A stretch of 64,000 nucleotides of DNA from NCBI GenBank assembly GCA_016703065.1, contig JADJCU010000002.1:248001-312000 (forward strand), read 5' to 3'. How positions within the stretch are numbered: position 1 is the stretch's first letter; the number at the start of each line of letters is the position of its first letter. The position numbers and the translations under genes were made by a program. A model generated the notes under the pieces. That model ran no database searches, was not told where the DNA came from, and saw only the letters and a list, made by a program, of their open reading frames with translations. Below, one piece after another: positions 8,762-18,459 of the stretch. Source of the stretch: a bacterium (GTDB lineage: Bacteria > Electryoneota > RPQS01).

Positions 8762-10114
8762 TTGTTACGGATCGAACCTCGCACTTTTCGCGGCACCCGC
8801 GATTTTCTTCCTTCCGAGCTCATACCTCGCCGCCGGATTGTGCGGGTCATCGAAGAGGCCTACCGCCGCTATGGATTTCAGCCGCTCGAGACGCCGGCGA
8901 TCGAATATCTGGATGTTCTCACGGGCAAATCCGAAGAGAATGACAAGCTGATTTACGAGATTCGCCGCGCGCGAGGGGATGCTGAAGAAACCGCGGAGAG
9001 CGCGATTGCATTGCGTTACGATCTGACCGTTCCGCTTGCTCGTGTGGCTGCTCAATATGCGACGCTTCCCCGTCCATTCAAGCGTTATCAGATTCAGCCG
9101 GTGTGGCGCGCAGACCGTCCCCAGCCTCGACAGGGACGATACCGCGAGTTCGTGCAATGCGACGCGGACATCTTGGGGACAGAGTCGCCGCTTGCCGACG
9201 CGGAGATTCTCGCGTTGACGCACGAAGTGCTAACGGCGCTCGATTTCGAGGATTTCAGGATTCGGCTGTCGTCGCGGAAATTTCTTGCGGGACTTGCTCA
9301 TGTTGTAACCGGTGACGTGAGACACTTCGGGGCGTTCTGCCGCTGTCTGGATAAGCTCGACAAGATCGGTTGGGACGGAGTTGAAAGCGAGTTTCAGGCG
9401 AACGATATTCCGGCCACGGCTGCTCGCTCGCTGGTGACACAGCTCATGGCGACCGGAGGCGAAAGCCCTGATTTTTCCGCTACGCGTAAACTTGTTGGCA
9501 GCAACGCTGCAGCTCTGAATGGGCTTGCAGAAATCGAAACTGTTTACACTGCCGCGCTTGATCTCGGTGTGTCACGTAGGAGCCTTGCTTTCGACGCGAC
9601 GCTCGCACGCGGACTTGATTACTACACCGGCGCAATCTTCGAAACCGTCCTGCCCGGCCTTCCGCATCTGGGATCGCTGACCGGAGGTGGGCGCTATGAT
9701 GGACTGGTAGCGACCTTTTCAAAGGAGAATGTGCCGGCGACCGGTACGTCGATTGGTCTCGATCGGATTCAGACTGCGCTGACCCAGCTTGAACGATTCA
9801 AGGCCGAGCCATCCGAAACGCAGGTCCTGATTGCGCGATTCGACGACGCCGGAGTCGCGAAGTCGCTCGAACTTGCTGCAACACTGCGCAGGGCGGGAGT
9901 GCGCGTTGAGATTTGGTACGACAACGACCGCATGAAGAAACAGTTCGCGTTCGCGGACCAGCAGCAGATTCCGTTTGTTGCGGTTTGCGGTCCGGATGAG
10001 CGTGAGCGCGGGATCGTCTCCGTGAAGAACCTCGCCACACAGCAGCAAGTCACAGTCCCGGAAGCGGACCTCGCGGCGCATCTTCACGCAGCGCTTGCGA
10101 CTATGGGCAAATAG
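8762..10114 (+). CDS. hisS: Histidyl-tRNA synthetase
   Basis: Class II aminoacyl-tRNA synthetase charging tRNA-His, 450 residues. It starts like the family (FRGTRDFLP). Class II motif 2 is seen in KRYQIQPVWRAD then RYREFVQCDADILG. The histidine-specific signature is RGLDYYTGAIFE, and motif 3 is TSIGLDRI. The C-terminal anticodon-binding domain runs from about residue 340. The start codon is TTG at 8762, with no obvious ribosome-binding site and a terminator just upstream, so the start or the leader is odd. Its stop overlaps the GTG start of sfsA. Confidence 0.97.
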   Translation: MLRIEPRTFRGTRDFLPSELIPRRRIVRVIEEAYRRYGFQPLETPAIEYLDVLTGKSEENDKLIYEIRRARGDAEETAESAIALRYDLTVPLARVAAQYATLPRPFKRYQIQPVWRADRPQPRQGRYREFVQCDADILGTESPLADAEILALTHEVLTALDFEDFRIRLSSRKFLAGLAHVVTGDVRHFGAFCRCLDKLDKIGWDGVESEFQANDIPATAARSLVTQLMATGGESPDFSATRKLVGSNAAALNGLAEIETVYTAALDLGVSRRSLAFDATLARGLDYYTGAIFETVLPGLPHLGSLTGGGRYDGLVATFSKENVPATGTSIGLDRIQTALTQLERFKAEPSETQVLIARFDDAGVAKSLELAATLRRAGVRVEIWYDNDRMKKQFAFADQQQIPFVAVCGPDERERGIVSVKNLATQQQVTVPEADLAAHLHAALATMGK

Positions 10115-10802
10115 TGCGGCTGCCGTCGCCCCTTCATGCAGGCACCTCCTGAAGCGCTACAAACGGTTCTTTGCGGACATCCAGCTTGACGACGGGCAGA
10201 TCATCACTGCCGTCACGCCGAACACGGGCAGCATGAAAGGCGTGTGTATTGTCGGCGCGCGGGTGCTGGTCAGCTATTCGGATTCACCGACGCGCAAATT
10301 TCCATTCACATGGGAGTTGGTCGAGGTTGCAGGCCGATGGGTAGGGATCAACACGCATCTGCCGAATCATCTTGCGGCCGAAGCGCTTGACCGGAAATTG
10401 ATCCCCGAGCTTGCGCGCTATCAGACCTATCGTCGCGAGGTGAAACTTCCGAGCGGTTCGCGGATCGACTTCGTGCTGGGAGACGACGAGGCGCTTCTGG
10501 AAGTTAAGAACGTCACGCTCGTGGAAGACGGTATGGCGCTCTTCCCTGATAGCGTGACCGAGCGCGGCACCAGGCATCTGAACGAATTGATGGAGGCCGT
10601 CGCTGAGGGGCGTTCAGCCTACATGCTGTACGTTGTTCAGCATCATCAGGCAGTGAAATTCTCGCCTGCCGACGAGCTTGACCCGGTTTACGGAACGACG
10701 GTGCGCGACGCCTATCAAGCCGGCGTGCAGTTGATTGTCATGAAGGCAGACGTCAGCGATCGCGAAATCGTTCTGCGCGAACGCCTGCCCATAGAACTCT
10801 AA
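10114..10802 (+). CDS. sfsA: SfsA family nuclease-like protein, N-terminal frameshift
   Basis: SfsA family (sugar fermentation stimulation protein, a DNA/RNA-binding nuclease-fold protein). Family hallmarks are RYKRFFADIQLDDG, PNTGSMKG and DFVLGDDEALLEVKNVT, the last holding the nuclease-like D...E.K residues. The natural start is GTG at 10114, overlapping the hisS stop and reading VRLPSPLHAGT, the expected N-terminus. That frame hits TGA at 10150; one base is missing near the CC at 10145-10146, after which LLKRYKRFF continues. Corrected length is 229 residues. A reading that starts at TTG 10095 without a shift is possible but lacks the conserved N-terminus. Confidence 0.87.
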
Positions 10803-10805
10803 AGT

Positions 10806-12194
10806 ATGCACGAACTCGTTACACTGCAAGCCAACCTGCCTGAAGCCGCGCGCTCGCCATTGGTCGATTCCGATGGCAACGGGCCGCGGGTGTATATGCG
10901 CACCTATGGCTGTCAGATGAACGTCTCCGATTCGCAGACCATCGAGAGCATGCTCGCGGACAGCGGTTACCGCTTTTGCGATAGTCCCGAGGACGCGGAT
11001 GTCGTGCTGGTGAATACGTGCATGATCCGCGAGAGCGCCGAGGTGCGCGCGCTTGGACAGTTGGCGAATCTTTCGTCGTTGAAGAAGGGCAATCCGGGGC
11101 GTGTGATTGGGATAATGGGATGTGTCGCGCAGGCGAAGCGCAAAGAGATCCTTGACTCGCATCCTTACGTAGACATTGTCGTTGGCCCGGACTCGTATCG
11201 CCGGTTGCCGCTGCTTCTGGAAGAGCGCTTCATCTCTCCGCCGGGAACGCCCGGTCTGCTCGAGACAACGCTGATGCGTGAAGAGCTCTATGACGACATT
11301 GTTCCCCGTCACCATGGCGGCGTGACGGCGTTCGTCACGATTATCCGGGGCTGCGACAAATTCTGCAGTTTTTGTGTGGTCCCGCGCACGCGCGGTCGTG
11401 AGCGCAGCCGCCCGCTGCCGTCGATCCTACGCGAGATCGAGCATCTTGTGAGTCAAGGTGTGCGGGACATCATGCTGCTTGGCCAGAATGTCGACTCCTA
11501 TCGCTGGCAGGGCCGCGATTTCGCGGACTGTCTGCTCGCCGTCGCCGAATTGCCCGGAGTGGTGCGCGTGCGCTATATGACGTCGCATCCGACTGACATT
11601 TCGGACAAGCTTCTACAGGTGATGGGGTCGCATGAGAAGATTTGTCCTTACTTGCACCTGCCAGTTCAGTCCGGCAACAACCGGATACTCAGTGAAATGA
11701 ATCGTCCGTATACACGCGAGCGCTACCTCGATATTATTTCGCGCGCGCGCCGTTATGTGCCTGGACTCGCGCTATCCACAGACATCATTGTGGGTTTTCC
11801 AACGGAAAGCGAACACGAGTTTGAGGATACGGTTCGGCTGATGGAGGAAGTGCGTTATGACACGGCTTTTACGTTCAAGTATTCGGAGCGGCCGTTGACC
11901 AAAGCGGCGAAACTCACGGATGATATTCCGGAAGCTGTGAAGGTTGCGCGGCTGGAGCGCCTGATCGACTTGCAGCAGCGGATCGCCCGTGAGCAAAACG
12001 AAAAGCAAGTTGGCAAGCTGACTGAGATTCTGATTGAAGGTCCGGCGCCAAAAGACGACATGATGTGGTCGGGCCGGACACCCGATTTTCGACCAGTTGT
12101 AGTGCCGCGCAACGGCGAGTGTATTGGCGACCTGATCAAGGTTCGGCTTGACGCGCTTGTCGGATTTACCTTTGTCGCATCGCGGCAGCACTGA
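10806..12194 (+). CDS. miaB: tRNA-2-methylthio-N6-isopentenyladenosine synthase
   Basis: Radical SAM methylthiotransferase that adds the 2-methylthio group to i6A37 of tRNAs, 462 residues. The N-terminal UPF0004 domain starts YMRTYGCQMNVSDS and supplies three Cys (CQMN, NTCMIRE, MGCVAQ). The radical SAM cluster is CDKFCSFCVVPRTRGRE. The C-terminal TRAM domain runs from about residue 400. The CVVPRTRGRE and GQNVDSY motifs favour MiaB over RimO or MtaB. Intact frame; three bases after sfsA. Confidence 0.96.
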   Translation: MHELVTLQANLPEAARSPLVDSDGNGPRVYMRTYGCQMNVSDSQTIESMLADSGYRFCDSPEDADVVLVNTCMIRESAEVRALGQLANLSSLKKGNPGRVIGIMGCVAQAKRKEILDSHPYVDIVVGPDSYRRLPLLLEERFISPPGTPGLLETTLMREELYDDIVPRHHGGVTAFVTIIRGCDKFCSFCVVPRTRGRERSRPLPSILREIEHLVSQGVRDIMLLGQNVDSYRWQGRDFADCLLAVAELPGVVRVRYMTSHPTDISDKLLQVMGSHEKICPYLHLPVQSGNNRILSEMNRPYTRERYLDIISRARRYVPGLALSTDIIVGFPTESEHEFEDTVRLMEEVRYDTAFTFKYSERPLTKAAKLTDDIPEAVKVARLERLIDLQQRIAREQNEKQVGKLTEILIEGPAPKDDMMWSGRTPDFRPVVVPRNGECIGDLIKVRLDALVGFTFVASRQH

Positions 12195-12219
12195 TATCCG
12201 CTAACCTCGGAGACCTTGT

Positions 12220-12537
12220 ATGTGGATTCTTCGTTGGCTATTGTTGTTGGTAATCATATTCTTCTTGGTCGGTTTTCTGTCACAGAACGCCGAACCGAAA
12301 GTTCATGTTCAGATCATAACATGGGAATCGCCGGAGCTTCCGCTCTCTTTCATGCTGTTTCTGGCGGCGCTGATTGGCTACATCGTCAGCCTGTTGGTCG
12401 CGGTGATCAACCAGCTTCGGCTGCGCAGTGAGATTTCTGCTCAGAAGCGCCGCAATCAGGCGCTGCAGCATGAGTTGGAACGTCTGCGCAATTTTGCCCT
12501 CGAAGAAGATCCCGGCACGGGAGTGTCCCACACATGA
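12220..12537 (+). CDS. lapA: LapA-domain membrane protein (DUF1049)
   Basis: 105 residues with two hydrophobic segments (WLLLLVIIFFLVGFLS; LSFMLFLAALIGYIVSLLVAV) and a charged, probably coiled-coil C-terminus. This is the LapA/YciS layout. In E. coli LapA works with LapB in lipopolysaccharide assembly. The next gene, overlapping by four bases, is a LapB homologue, so the pairing supports the call. Confidence 0.85.
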   Translation: MWILRWLLLLVIIFFLVGFLSQNAEPKVHVQIITWESPELPLSFMLFLAALIGYIVSLLVAVINQLRLRSEISAQKRRNQALQHELERLRNFALEEDPGTGVSHT

Positions 12538-13675
12538 GTTTCTTTGAATTTCTCTTCTTGCTGATTCTCGTTGCCGGAGGGATCGGCGCGGCCTCCTATT
12601 TTCGGGATTGGAAAGTGCGGCGCAACGCTTCGCCGCTAACGCCCTATGCCGAGGGCTTGCGCGCAATGCTCGACGGCGACACGCCGCGCGCGATTCAGAA
12701 GCTCCGTGAGACCGTGACTGCGGACACCGAGAACATCGACGCGTATTTACGGCTTGGCGCGCTCTTCGCGCAATCCGGCGACATCAATCGAGCCATCAAG
12801 ATCCATCGCGCTCTGACATTGCGCGGGGACATTGTGGACCGGCAGAAGCTGGACATCTATCGCGCCTTGACCGATGATTATTTGAGCATCGGCGATCAAG
12901 GCCGGGCGCTTGAATGCGTCAACCAGATGCTTGGCATATCAAAGAAAGACGCGTGGGCGCTACGCCAGAAGAGCGATTTGCTTGCGGCGCAAGGGCAGTG
13001 GCAGGCCGCTTACGAATCGGCGGAGAAGGCCAATGGTCTTAGTTCCGGCTCGGCAGGACGCAGGCTCGCTGTTCTAAAGATGCTTGAGGGGCAACGGCTC
13101 TGTTCGAGCGGCAAAGAGCGCGACGGGCGGATTCAGTTTCGTCAAGCCATTAAGCACGACTCGACGCTGGTCGCGCCGTACCTTTACTGGGGCGACTCGT
13201 ACGTCCGTGAAGACCGCACGGAAGATGCCGTGAAGATTTGGCGGCGCTTGATCGAGGTGAACCCGGCCCAGAGCTACGTCGCTTTCGAGCGGCTCGAATC
13301 GCAGCTCTTCGACTTAGGCCGCTTTTCCGAGATTGAGCAGATTTACCGCACTGTGATCCAGAACTATCCGCAGAACGTGCACGCCTACGCAGCGCTGTCG
13401 CGGTTTTTGCGCAAGAAGGGCGACGCTGGGGTGCGATCACCGTGCTGCCCGACGGCCTCGAGCAGAATCAGGAGAGCCTGTGGCTGCGCCGCCGATTGAT
13501 TCGCATGTATCACGATGTGCATGATGTCGATGGAGTCCTGAATATGTCGCGCGACGTGTTGTCCCGAGTGATGAAAGAGAGTTACGAATACTCATGTTCA
13601 AGCTGCGGCCACATTTCGCGTGAACCAATGTGGGTTTGTCCGCAATGCAACAAGGTGGATACGTTCAATGTCTAA
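12534..13675 (+). CDS. lapB: LapB-like TPR protein with rubredoxin-type C-terminus, frameshifted
   Basis: Membrane-anchored TPR protein like E. coli LapB/YciM, which tunes LpxC turnover and so lipopolysaccharide synthesis. It has an N-terminal anchor (FLFLLILVAGGIGAASYF), a run of TPR helices, and a C-terminal zinc ribbon with CSSCG and CPQCN, the rubredoxin-like module of LapB. The frame breaks in the G run 13428-13431; adding one G restores AGGAITVLPDGL and gives 380 residues, normal for LapB. Coupled to lapA by a four-base overlap. Confidence 0.9.
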
Positions 13676-14594
13676 GCCGTTCATCGTCATTCTGCTTTGC
13701 GCGGCGAGCGTGATTGCGCAGGCCGTGAAGAAATCGCCCGTGGACCTAATGCGGGAGGGTCGTCTGCTTGAAGCGCAGAAGATCGTTGAACAGACCGACG
13801 CACCGGAGCGCTACCACCTGCTTCTCGACGCGCTGCGTGAACCGAACGCCATCGAGGCTTGCTTTCTCTATCGTGAAATCTCCGCGCGCTTTCCCGGTTC
13901 CGACTGCGACGAGTTTGCTCAAGAGCGGCTGCTGCAAGCGGCAAGCATGGGCATCGACATTTCCGCGTTGGTTCTGGAGAGTACTCCGCCTGCCCGGGAA
14001 GGCGAGTGGCCCGTCGAGGAGAGCAACTTGTATGAGGTCGAACGACCGTTGATCGCATCCGTGAGCAAAGATGAGCCGCAAGCGGAAGCGACACCTGTTC
14101 CCGTTGAGCCGCCCGTCGCGAAGACGGTGGCCGAAGTTGCACAAGAGAAGACGCAGCAGGTTGTTGAGAAACCTGCTGCGAGCAGTGGTGTCACTCTGGA
14201 CTACAGCGCTGTTCCATCCGCCAAACCGGATAGCGGCGTCAAGGCGGCTGCGCTCACACCGGAAAAGCTGCTCGTTCGGCCCGAGAAGATCGAGCAGGAA
14301 GTCAAGGCCGCAAAGCCCGTTAAGAAACATGGTGAACCGACGAAGCCGCACGACGTCGAGTCGGTCACTCCGGGTGAATGGTATATTCAAGTCGGCGCGT
14401 TCGCAAATCACGATAACGCGCACAAGTTCGCGGCGCGCTTGCGGAGCGACGGCTACAATGTGCTGCTGATACCGCGTGACCAGCTGATGCAGGTGCGCGT
14501 CGGCGCTTACAAGACCAAGGAAGAAGGCCGCGCTGTAGGAGACAAGATCAAAGCGAAATACGATTGCCCCGCCGTGCTCGTCACGAATCCCTGA
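13668..14594 (+). CDS. Secreted SPOR-domain protein
   Basis: 308 residues: signal peptide (FIVILLCAASVIAQA), a helical region with TPR-like spacing, a long Pro/Glu/Lys/Val-rich linker (about residues 115-235), and a C-terminal SPOR domain (GEWYIQVGAFANHDNAHK ... VRVGAYKTKEEGRAVGDKI). SPOR domains bind glycan strands of septal peptidoglycan lacking stem peptides, so a cell-division or envelope role is likely. ATG 13668 is chosen because the signal peptide starts there; it overlaps the last codons of lapB. Confidence 0.85.
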   Translation: MSKPFIVILLCAASVIAQAVKKSPVDLMREGRLLEAQKIVEQTDAPERYHLLLDALREPNAIEACFLYREISARFPGSDCDEFAQERLLQAASMGIDISALVLESTPPAREGEWPVEESNLYEVERPLIASVSKDEPQAEATPVPVEPPVAKTVAEVAQEKTQQVVEKPAASSGVTLDYSAVPSAKPDSGVKAAALTPEKLLVRPEKIEQEVKAAKPVKKHGEPTKPHDVESVTPGEWYIQVGAFANHDNAHKFAARLRSDGYNVLLIPRDQLMQVRVGAYKTKEEGRAVGDKIKAKYDCPAVLVTNP

Positions 14595-14621
14595 CCGTTA
14601 CCCTCCAGTTCGACTCTCTCT

Positions 14622-14643
14622 GCGCCGTCCCTCGGGACGGCGC
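14622..14643 (+). other. GC-rich hairpin between SPOR gene and mutS
   Basis: Perfect nine-base-pair stem GCGCCGTCC / GGACGGCGC around a CTCG tetraloop. No T run follows (TTCATG), so it is a weak or Rho-assisted terminator at best, or an mRNA-stability element in the 72-base gap. Confidence 0.5.
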
Positions 14644-14666
14644 TTCATGCCTAAAGCTCAGCGCCG

Positions 14667-17275
14667 ATGTCCACACCCATGTTGAAACAGTATGCAGAGA
14701 TCAAATCCCAGTATCCGGATGTGATCCTGTTTTACCGCATGGGTGACTTCTATGAGCTTTTTTACGACGATGCGAAAACGGCGGCCGACGTGCTCGGGTT
14801 GACGCTGACAAAGCGCAATCACGGTGCGACGGGCGACGTTCCGCTTGCGGGATTTCCGTATCACCAGCTTGAGGGTTATCTAAGTAAGATGACCCGCGCC
14901 GGGTATCGCGTCGCCGTGTGCGATCAGCTTGAAGATCCGAAACAGGCGAAAGGCATCGTCAAGCGCGGCGTGACCGAGGTTGTGTCTGCGGGTACGACAT
15001 TTTCGGACACACAGCTTGATGAGCAGCGCAACAATTACCTTTCGGCAGTCTGTTTTGAGGACCAGCTTTGCGGACTCGCCTATGCGGACATCACCGCGCA
15101 GGAATTCTTCACCGGTGTACTGCCAGCTTCCGAACTGGCGGCGCGTTTGCACGCGCTTGAACCTGCGGAGCTGATCGTAGCCGTTGAAGACGAAGCACGG
15201 GCGCGTGAGTCGCTTTCGACTTTGCCTGACTGCGCCGTCACATCCGTTGCCAAGTGGCAATTCGCGGTCGACGGGGCGGAGCGGTCGCTGCGTACCCATT
15301 TGAATGTTGCCAATCTCAAAGGCTACGGGTTGACCGAAATGCTGCCTGCGGTACAGGCAGCAGGCGCACTGCTGCACTACCTGCGGGGACAGCAAAAGGA
15401 CCCCATTGCGCTGTTGCCCGATCTGCGTGTTTTTGCGACGGGCCGCGAACTGATTCTGGACGCTTCTACGCGTCGCAATCTCGAACTGGTTGATTCACCG
15501 TCCGGCCGGCGGGACGCCACGCTGCTCAGCGCGATTGATCGTACGCGCACGGCGGCGGGCGGACGGTTGCTGCGGCGCTGGATGCTCGCGCCGCTGACGG
15601 ACTTAGCGGAGATCACCAAGCGGCTCGATAGTGTTGAGGCTCTTGTCCGGTCACCGGAGCTACTGGTCACGCTTACGGAACAACTGCGTGAAACGGCAGA
15701 CTTGCAGCGTGTTTTGTCGCGGCTGACCACGCGCCGCGCGTCTCCGCGCGATGCCGTAGCGATTCGCCGCACGCTCGAAAAGCCCCCGTGCTGCAGAAAA
15801 CACTTGCTAAACTATCCGGCACACCGCTTGATGGCCTCGCAACGGCTCTCAGCGAGCCCGAAGACATCACGGGACTGATCGCTGCGATAATAGTAGACGA
15901 TCCTCCTGCGATGATTGGTGACGGAACAGCCATTCGGGCCGGTTACTCCGCCGAACTTGATGAACTGCGAACCATTGGCACGCGTGCCCGCACCTGGATG
16001 CAGGAGCACCAGATTCAAGAGCGCAACCGTACGGGGATTTCGTCGCTCAAGATCGGCTACAACAGGGTCTTCGGGTACTATCTCGAAATCACGAATGCTC
16101 ACAAGGAGCGCATTCCCGCCGACTACATCCGTAAGCAGACTCTGACGGGCGCCGAGCGCTACGTCACGCCGGAGCTAAAAACGTGGGAAGAAAAGATCCT
16201 TCACGCGGATGAGAAGCTCGAACGGCTTGAAGAGGAGATTTGGGAGCAGCTGCGCAGCGAACTCATAAGCCGAAGCACCGATCTGACCCGAATCGCGCGG
16301 ACGCTCGCCGAGCTGGACACATTCGTGAGCCTGGCGACCGTAGCACGGGAGCAGCGGTATGTCAGACCGGTGGTGAATGAAGGCACAAGGCTCGATATCG
16401 TGCAAGGGCGGCATCCTGTAGTGGAGCGGCTCGTTTCGCAGTCTGCAGGCTTCATTGCCAATGACCTCTCGCTCGATACCGAACGTCGACAGATAATGAT
16501 CCTCACTGGACCGAACATGTCAGGGAAATCGACCTTCCTGCGACAGGCGGCTCTTATTGTGCTGCTCGCGCAAACGGGGTCGTTTGTCCCCGCCGCATCC
16601 GCCGAAGTGGGCATTGTGGACCGTATCTTCACGCGCATTGGCGCGGGCGACAATCTGGCGGGCGGTGAATCGACGTTCTTGGTCGAGATGTCGGAAGTCT
16701 CGAACATTCTGCGTCACGCGACTCCGCGCTCGCTGATGATCCTTGATGAAGTCGGCCGCGGTACTTCAACCTATGACGGGCTTTCCCTCGCGTGGGCGAT
16801 CACTGAGTATCTTCATGAACACCCTGAGATTGCGGGAAAAACGCTCTTTGCCACTCACTATCACGAATTGAATCGGATGTCTGCGAGTTACCCCCGCATC
16901 TTCAACGCGCGTGTGGATGTCGAAGAGTGGGGGGATCGCATTGTATTCTTGCATCGGATTTCATCAGGTGAAACTGACCAGTCGTATGGAATCGAAGTAG
17001 CCAAGCTCGCGGGACTCCCGGCCGCGGTGGTTGCACGAGCAAGAGAACTGCTGCCGCATTGGGAAGATAATGGGTCAAAACCCGCAGAAACTCAGGCCCC
17101 CGCACCGCCCGTTCTTCAGCTAACTCTTTTTGAATCCGATACTCAGAGGGTGGCCGATGCCCTCCGAAACCTCAATTTGGACGACTTAACTCCTCGGGAC
17201 GCTCTTGATAAACTATATGAAATCAAGAGGTTATTCGAGTCGCCTGAGAGTGCTAATCGCTCAAGAAAGCCTTGA
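14667..17275 (+). CDS. mutS: DNA mismatch repair protein MutS, frameshifted
   Basis: Mismatch-recognition ATPase. Domain I carries the Phe-x-Glu mismatch wedge in MGDFYELF near residue 28. The Walker A P-loop is TGPNMSGKSTFLRQ, followed by the signature ILDEVGRGTSTYDGLS and the ATHYHEL switch. One base is missing in the C run 15783-15787: the first frame ends soon after LEKPP, the next resumes as VLQKTLAKLSG. Corrected length is 869 residues, typical of MutS1. No mutL in the window. All catalytic parts are intact, so a sequence error is likelier than loss of repair. Confidence 0.95.
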
Positions 17276-17300
17276 CTCTACTTCAGTTTATCCTTATTTT
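17272..17300 (+). promoter_or_regulatory. Sigma-70-type promoter for the PorV-like gene operon
   Basis: TTGACT (17272-17277), 17 bases, TATTTT (17295-17300). The -35 overlaps the mutS stop. It would start the run from the PorV-like gene through yicC, gmk, rpoZ and coaBC. Confidence 0.55.
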
Positions 17301-17455
17301 TACAGAATATAGGCCACGTAAAGGGAGTAGACCACTCAAGTCCCAGTTGATCTCTGCTTGGTACCTCACCTGCGGAAGGAATGCAATGCAACCGACGCAT
17401 CCAAAGCGCAGGTCGAAACAACTTCATTAGAGCGATGCAACGAATGGAGCAGGGC

Positions 17456-18430
17456 ATGTCGACCGTGCGACGATGGGGACTGTTTGTGGCTATTCTGCTA
17501 TTTGCCCAATATGCGAATGCACAATGGGTTATTGGTAGATACGCCGGAGAATTTCTGGACTTAGGCGCAGGCGCGAGAGCACTTGCCATGGGTGGCGCGT
17601 CGACCGCGTCGCCTGCGGCAACGACATCCGGCTACTATAATCCGGCAGGACTGGCGGGTTTGTCGAAGCGAGGCGTGGAGTTTATGCATGCGTCACAGTT
17701 CGACAATCTGTTTACGTATGATTATCTGTCATTCGCGACGCCAATGCAGAACGGACTGTCGGGGGCGCTGACTGTCCTCTATGCCCGCGTCAGCGACATC
17801 CCGCTGACGAGGCTTTCCGACCCTTCACAACCTCTGAGCGATGGCAATCGCGTCGAAGTCGACGGTCAAACCGGCGACCATGAATGGGCAGTGCTGGCCT
17901 CAGCAGGCCGCGCGATTGGCCGTCAATGGGACGCAGGTGCGACGGCGAAGATTCTGACGAAGTCCGTTGCGAGTGAAACGGCGGTAGGATTGGGCTTCGA
18001 CATTGGTGTTCAGCGCGCCATTGGACGTCGCGCCGAATTGGGCGCCGCCATCCGCGACGTATCCACGAGCACTCTGGCTTGGTCGACCGGACGTACTGAG
18101 TCGATCCTACCTACCGTGAGCGTTGGCGGTCGCTGGTCGGCTCCGTTGCGCGCCATGAATGCGGAAATCTCTCTGGCCGCCGATGCCGACACTCGTTTCG
18201 AGTCGCGCGGTGAAGCGGAGGCCATTTCCGCTGGACCGCTCTCTATCGAGCCGCATGTCGGTGCTGAGTACTTGATTTCGAACACGGTCGCTCTGCGAGG
18301 CGGATTGCGCGGCGAACGGTTTACGGCCGGGGCAGGATTGTTGTTTGGCAGTTTGGCGGTACATGCCGCACTTGAGGATCATCAAGACCTCGGCCTCACG
18401 CATCGCGTGTCCGTAGGCGTCACATTCTAA
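17456..18430 (+). CDS. PorV/PorQ-like outer-membrane barrel protein
   Basis: 324 residues with a signal peptide (GLFVAILLFAQYANA) and the PorV/PorQ family start: FLDLGAGARALAMGGA and YYNPAGLAGL. The remainder is beta-rich with a C-terminal strand ending in Phe (VSVGVTF), as expected of an outer-membrane barrel. Family members include the type IX secretion shuttle PorV, but many homologues have no known role. ATG 17456 follows GGAG with good spacing and starts the signal peptide; earlier ATGs at 17435 and 17444 are in the same frame. Confidence 0.8.
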   Translation: MSTVRRWGLFVAILLFAQYANAQWVIGRYAGEFLDLGAGARALAMGGASTASPAATTSGYYNPAGLAGLSKRGVEFMHASQFDNLFTYDYLSFATPMQNGLSGALTVLYARVSDIPLTRLSDPSQPLSDGNRVEVDGQTGDHEWAVLASAGRAIGRQWDAGATAKILTKSVASETAVGLGFDIGVQRAIGRRAELGAAIRDVSTSTLAWSTGRTESILPTVSVGGRWSAPLRAMNAEISLAADADTRFESRGEAEAISAGPLSIEPHVGAEYLISNTVALRGGLRGERFTAGAGLLFGSLAVHAALEDHQDLGLTHRVSVGVTF

Positions 18431-18459
18431 GCTAACCCCCTCGCGCAGCAGGCAATCGC

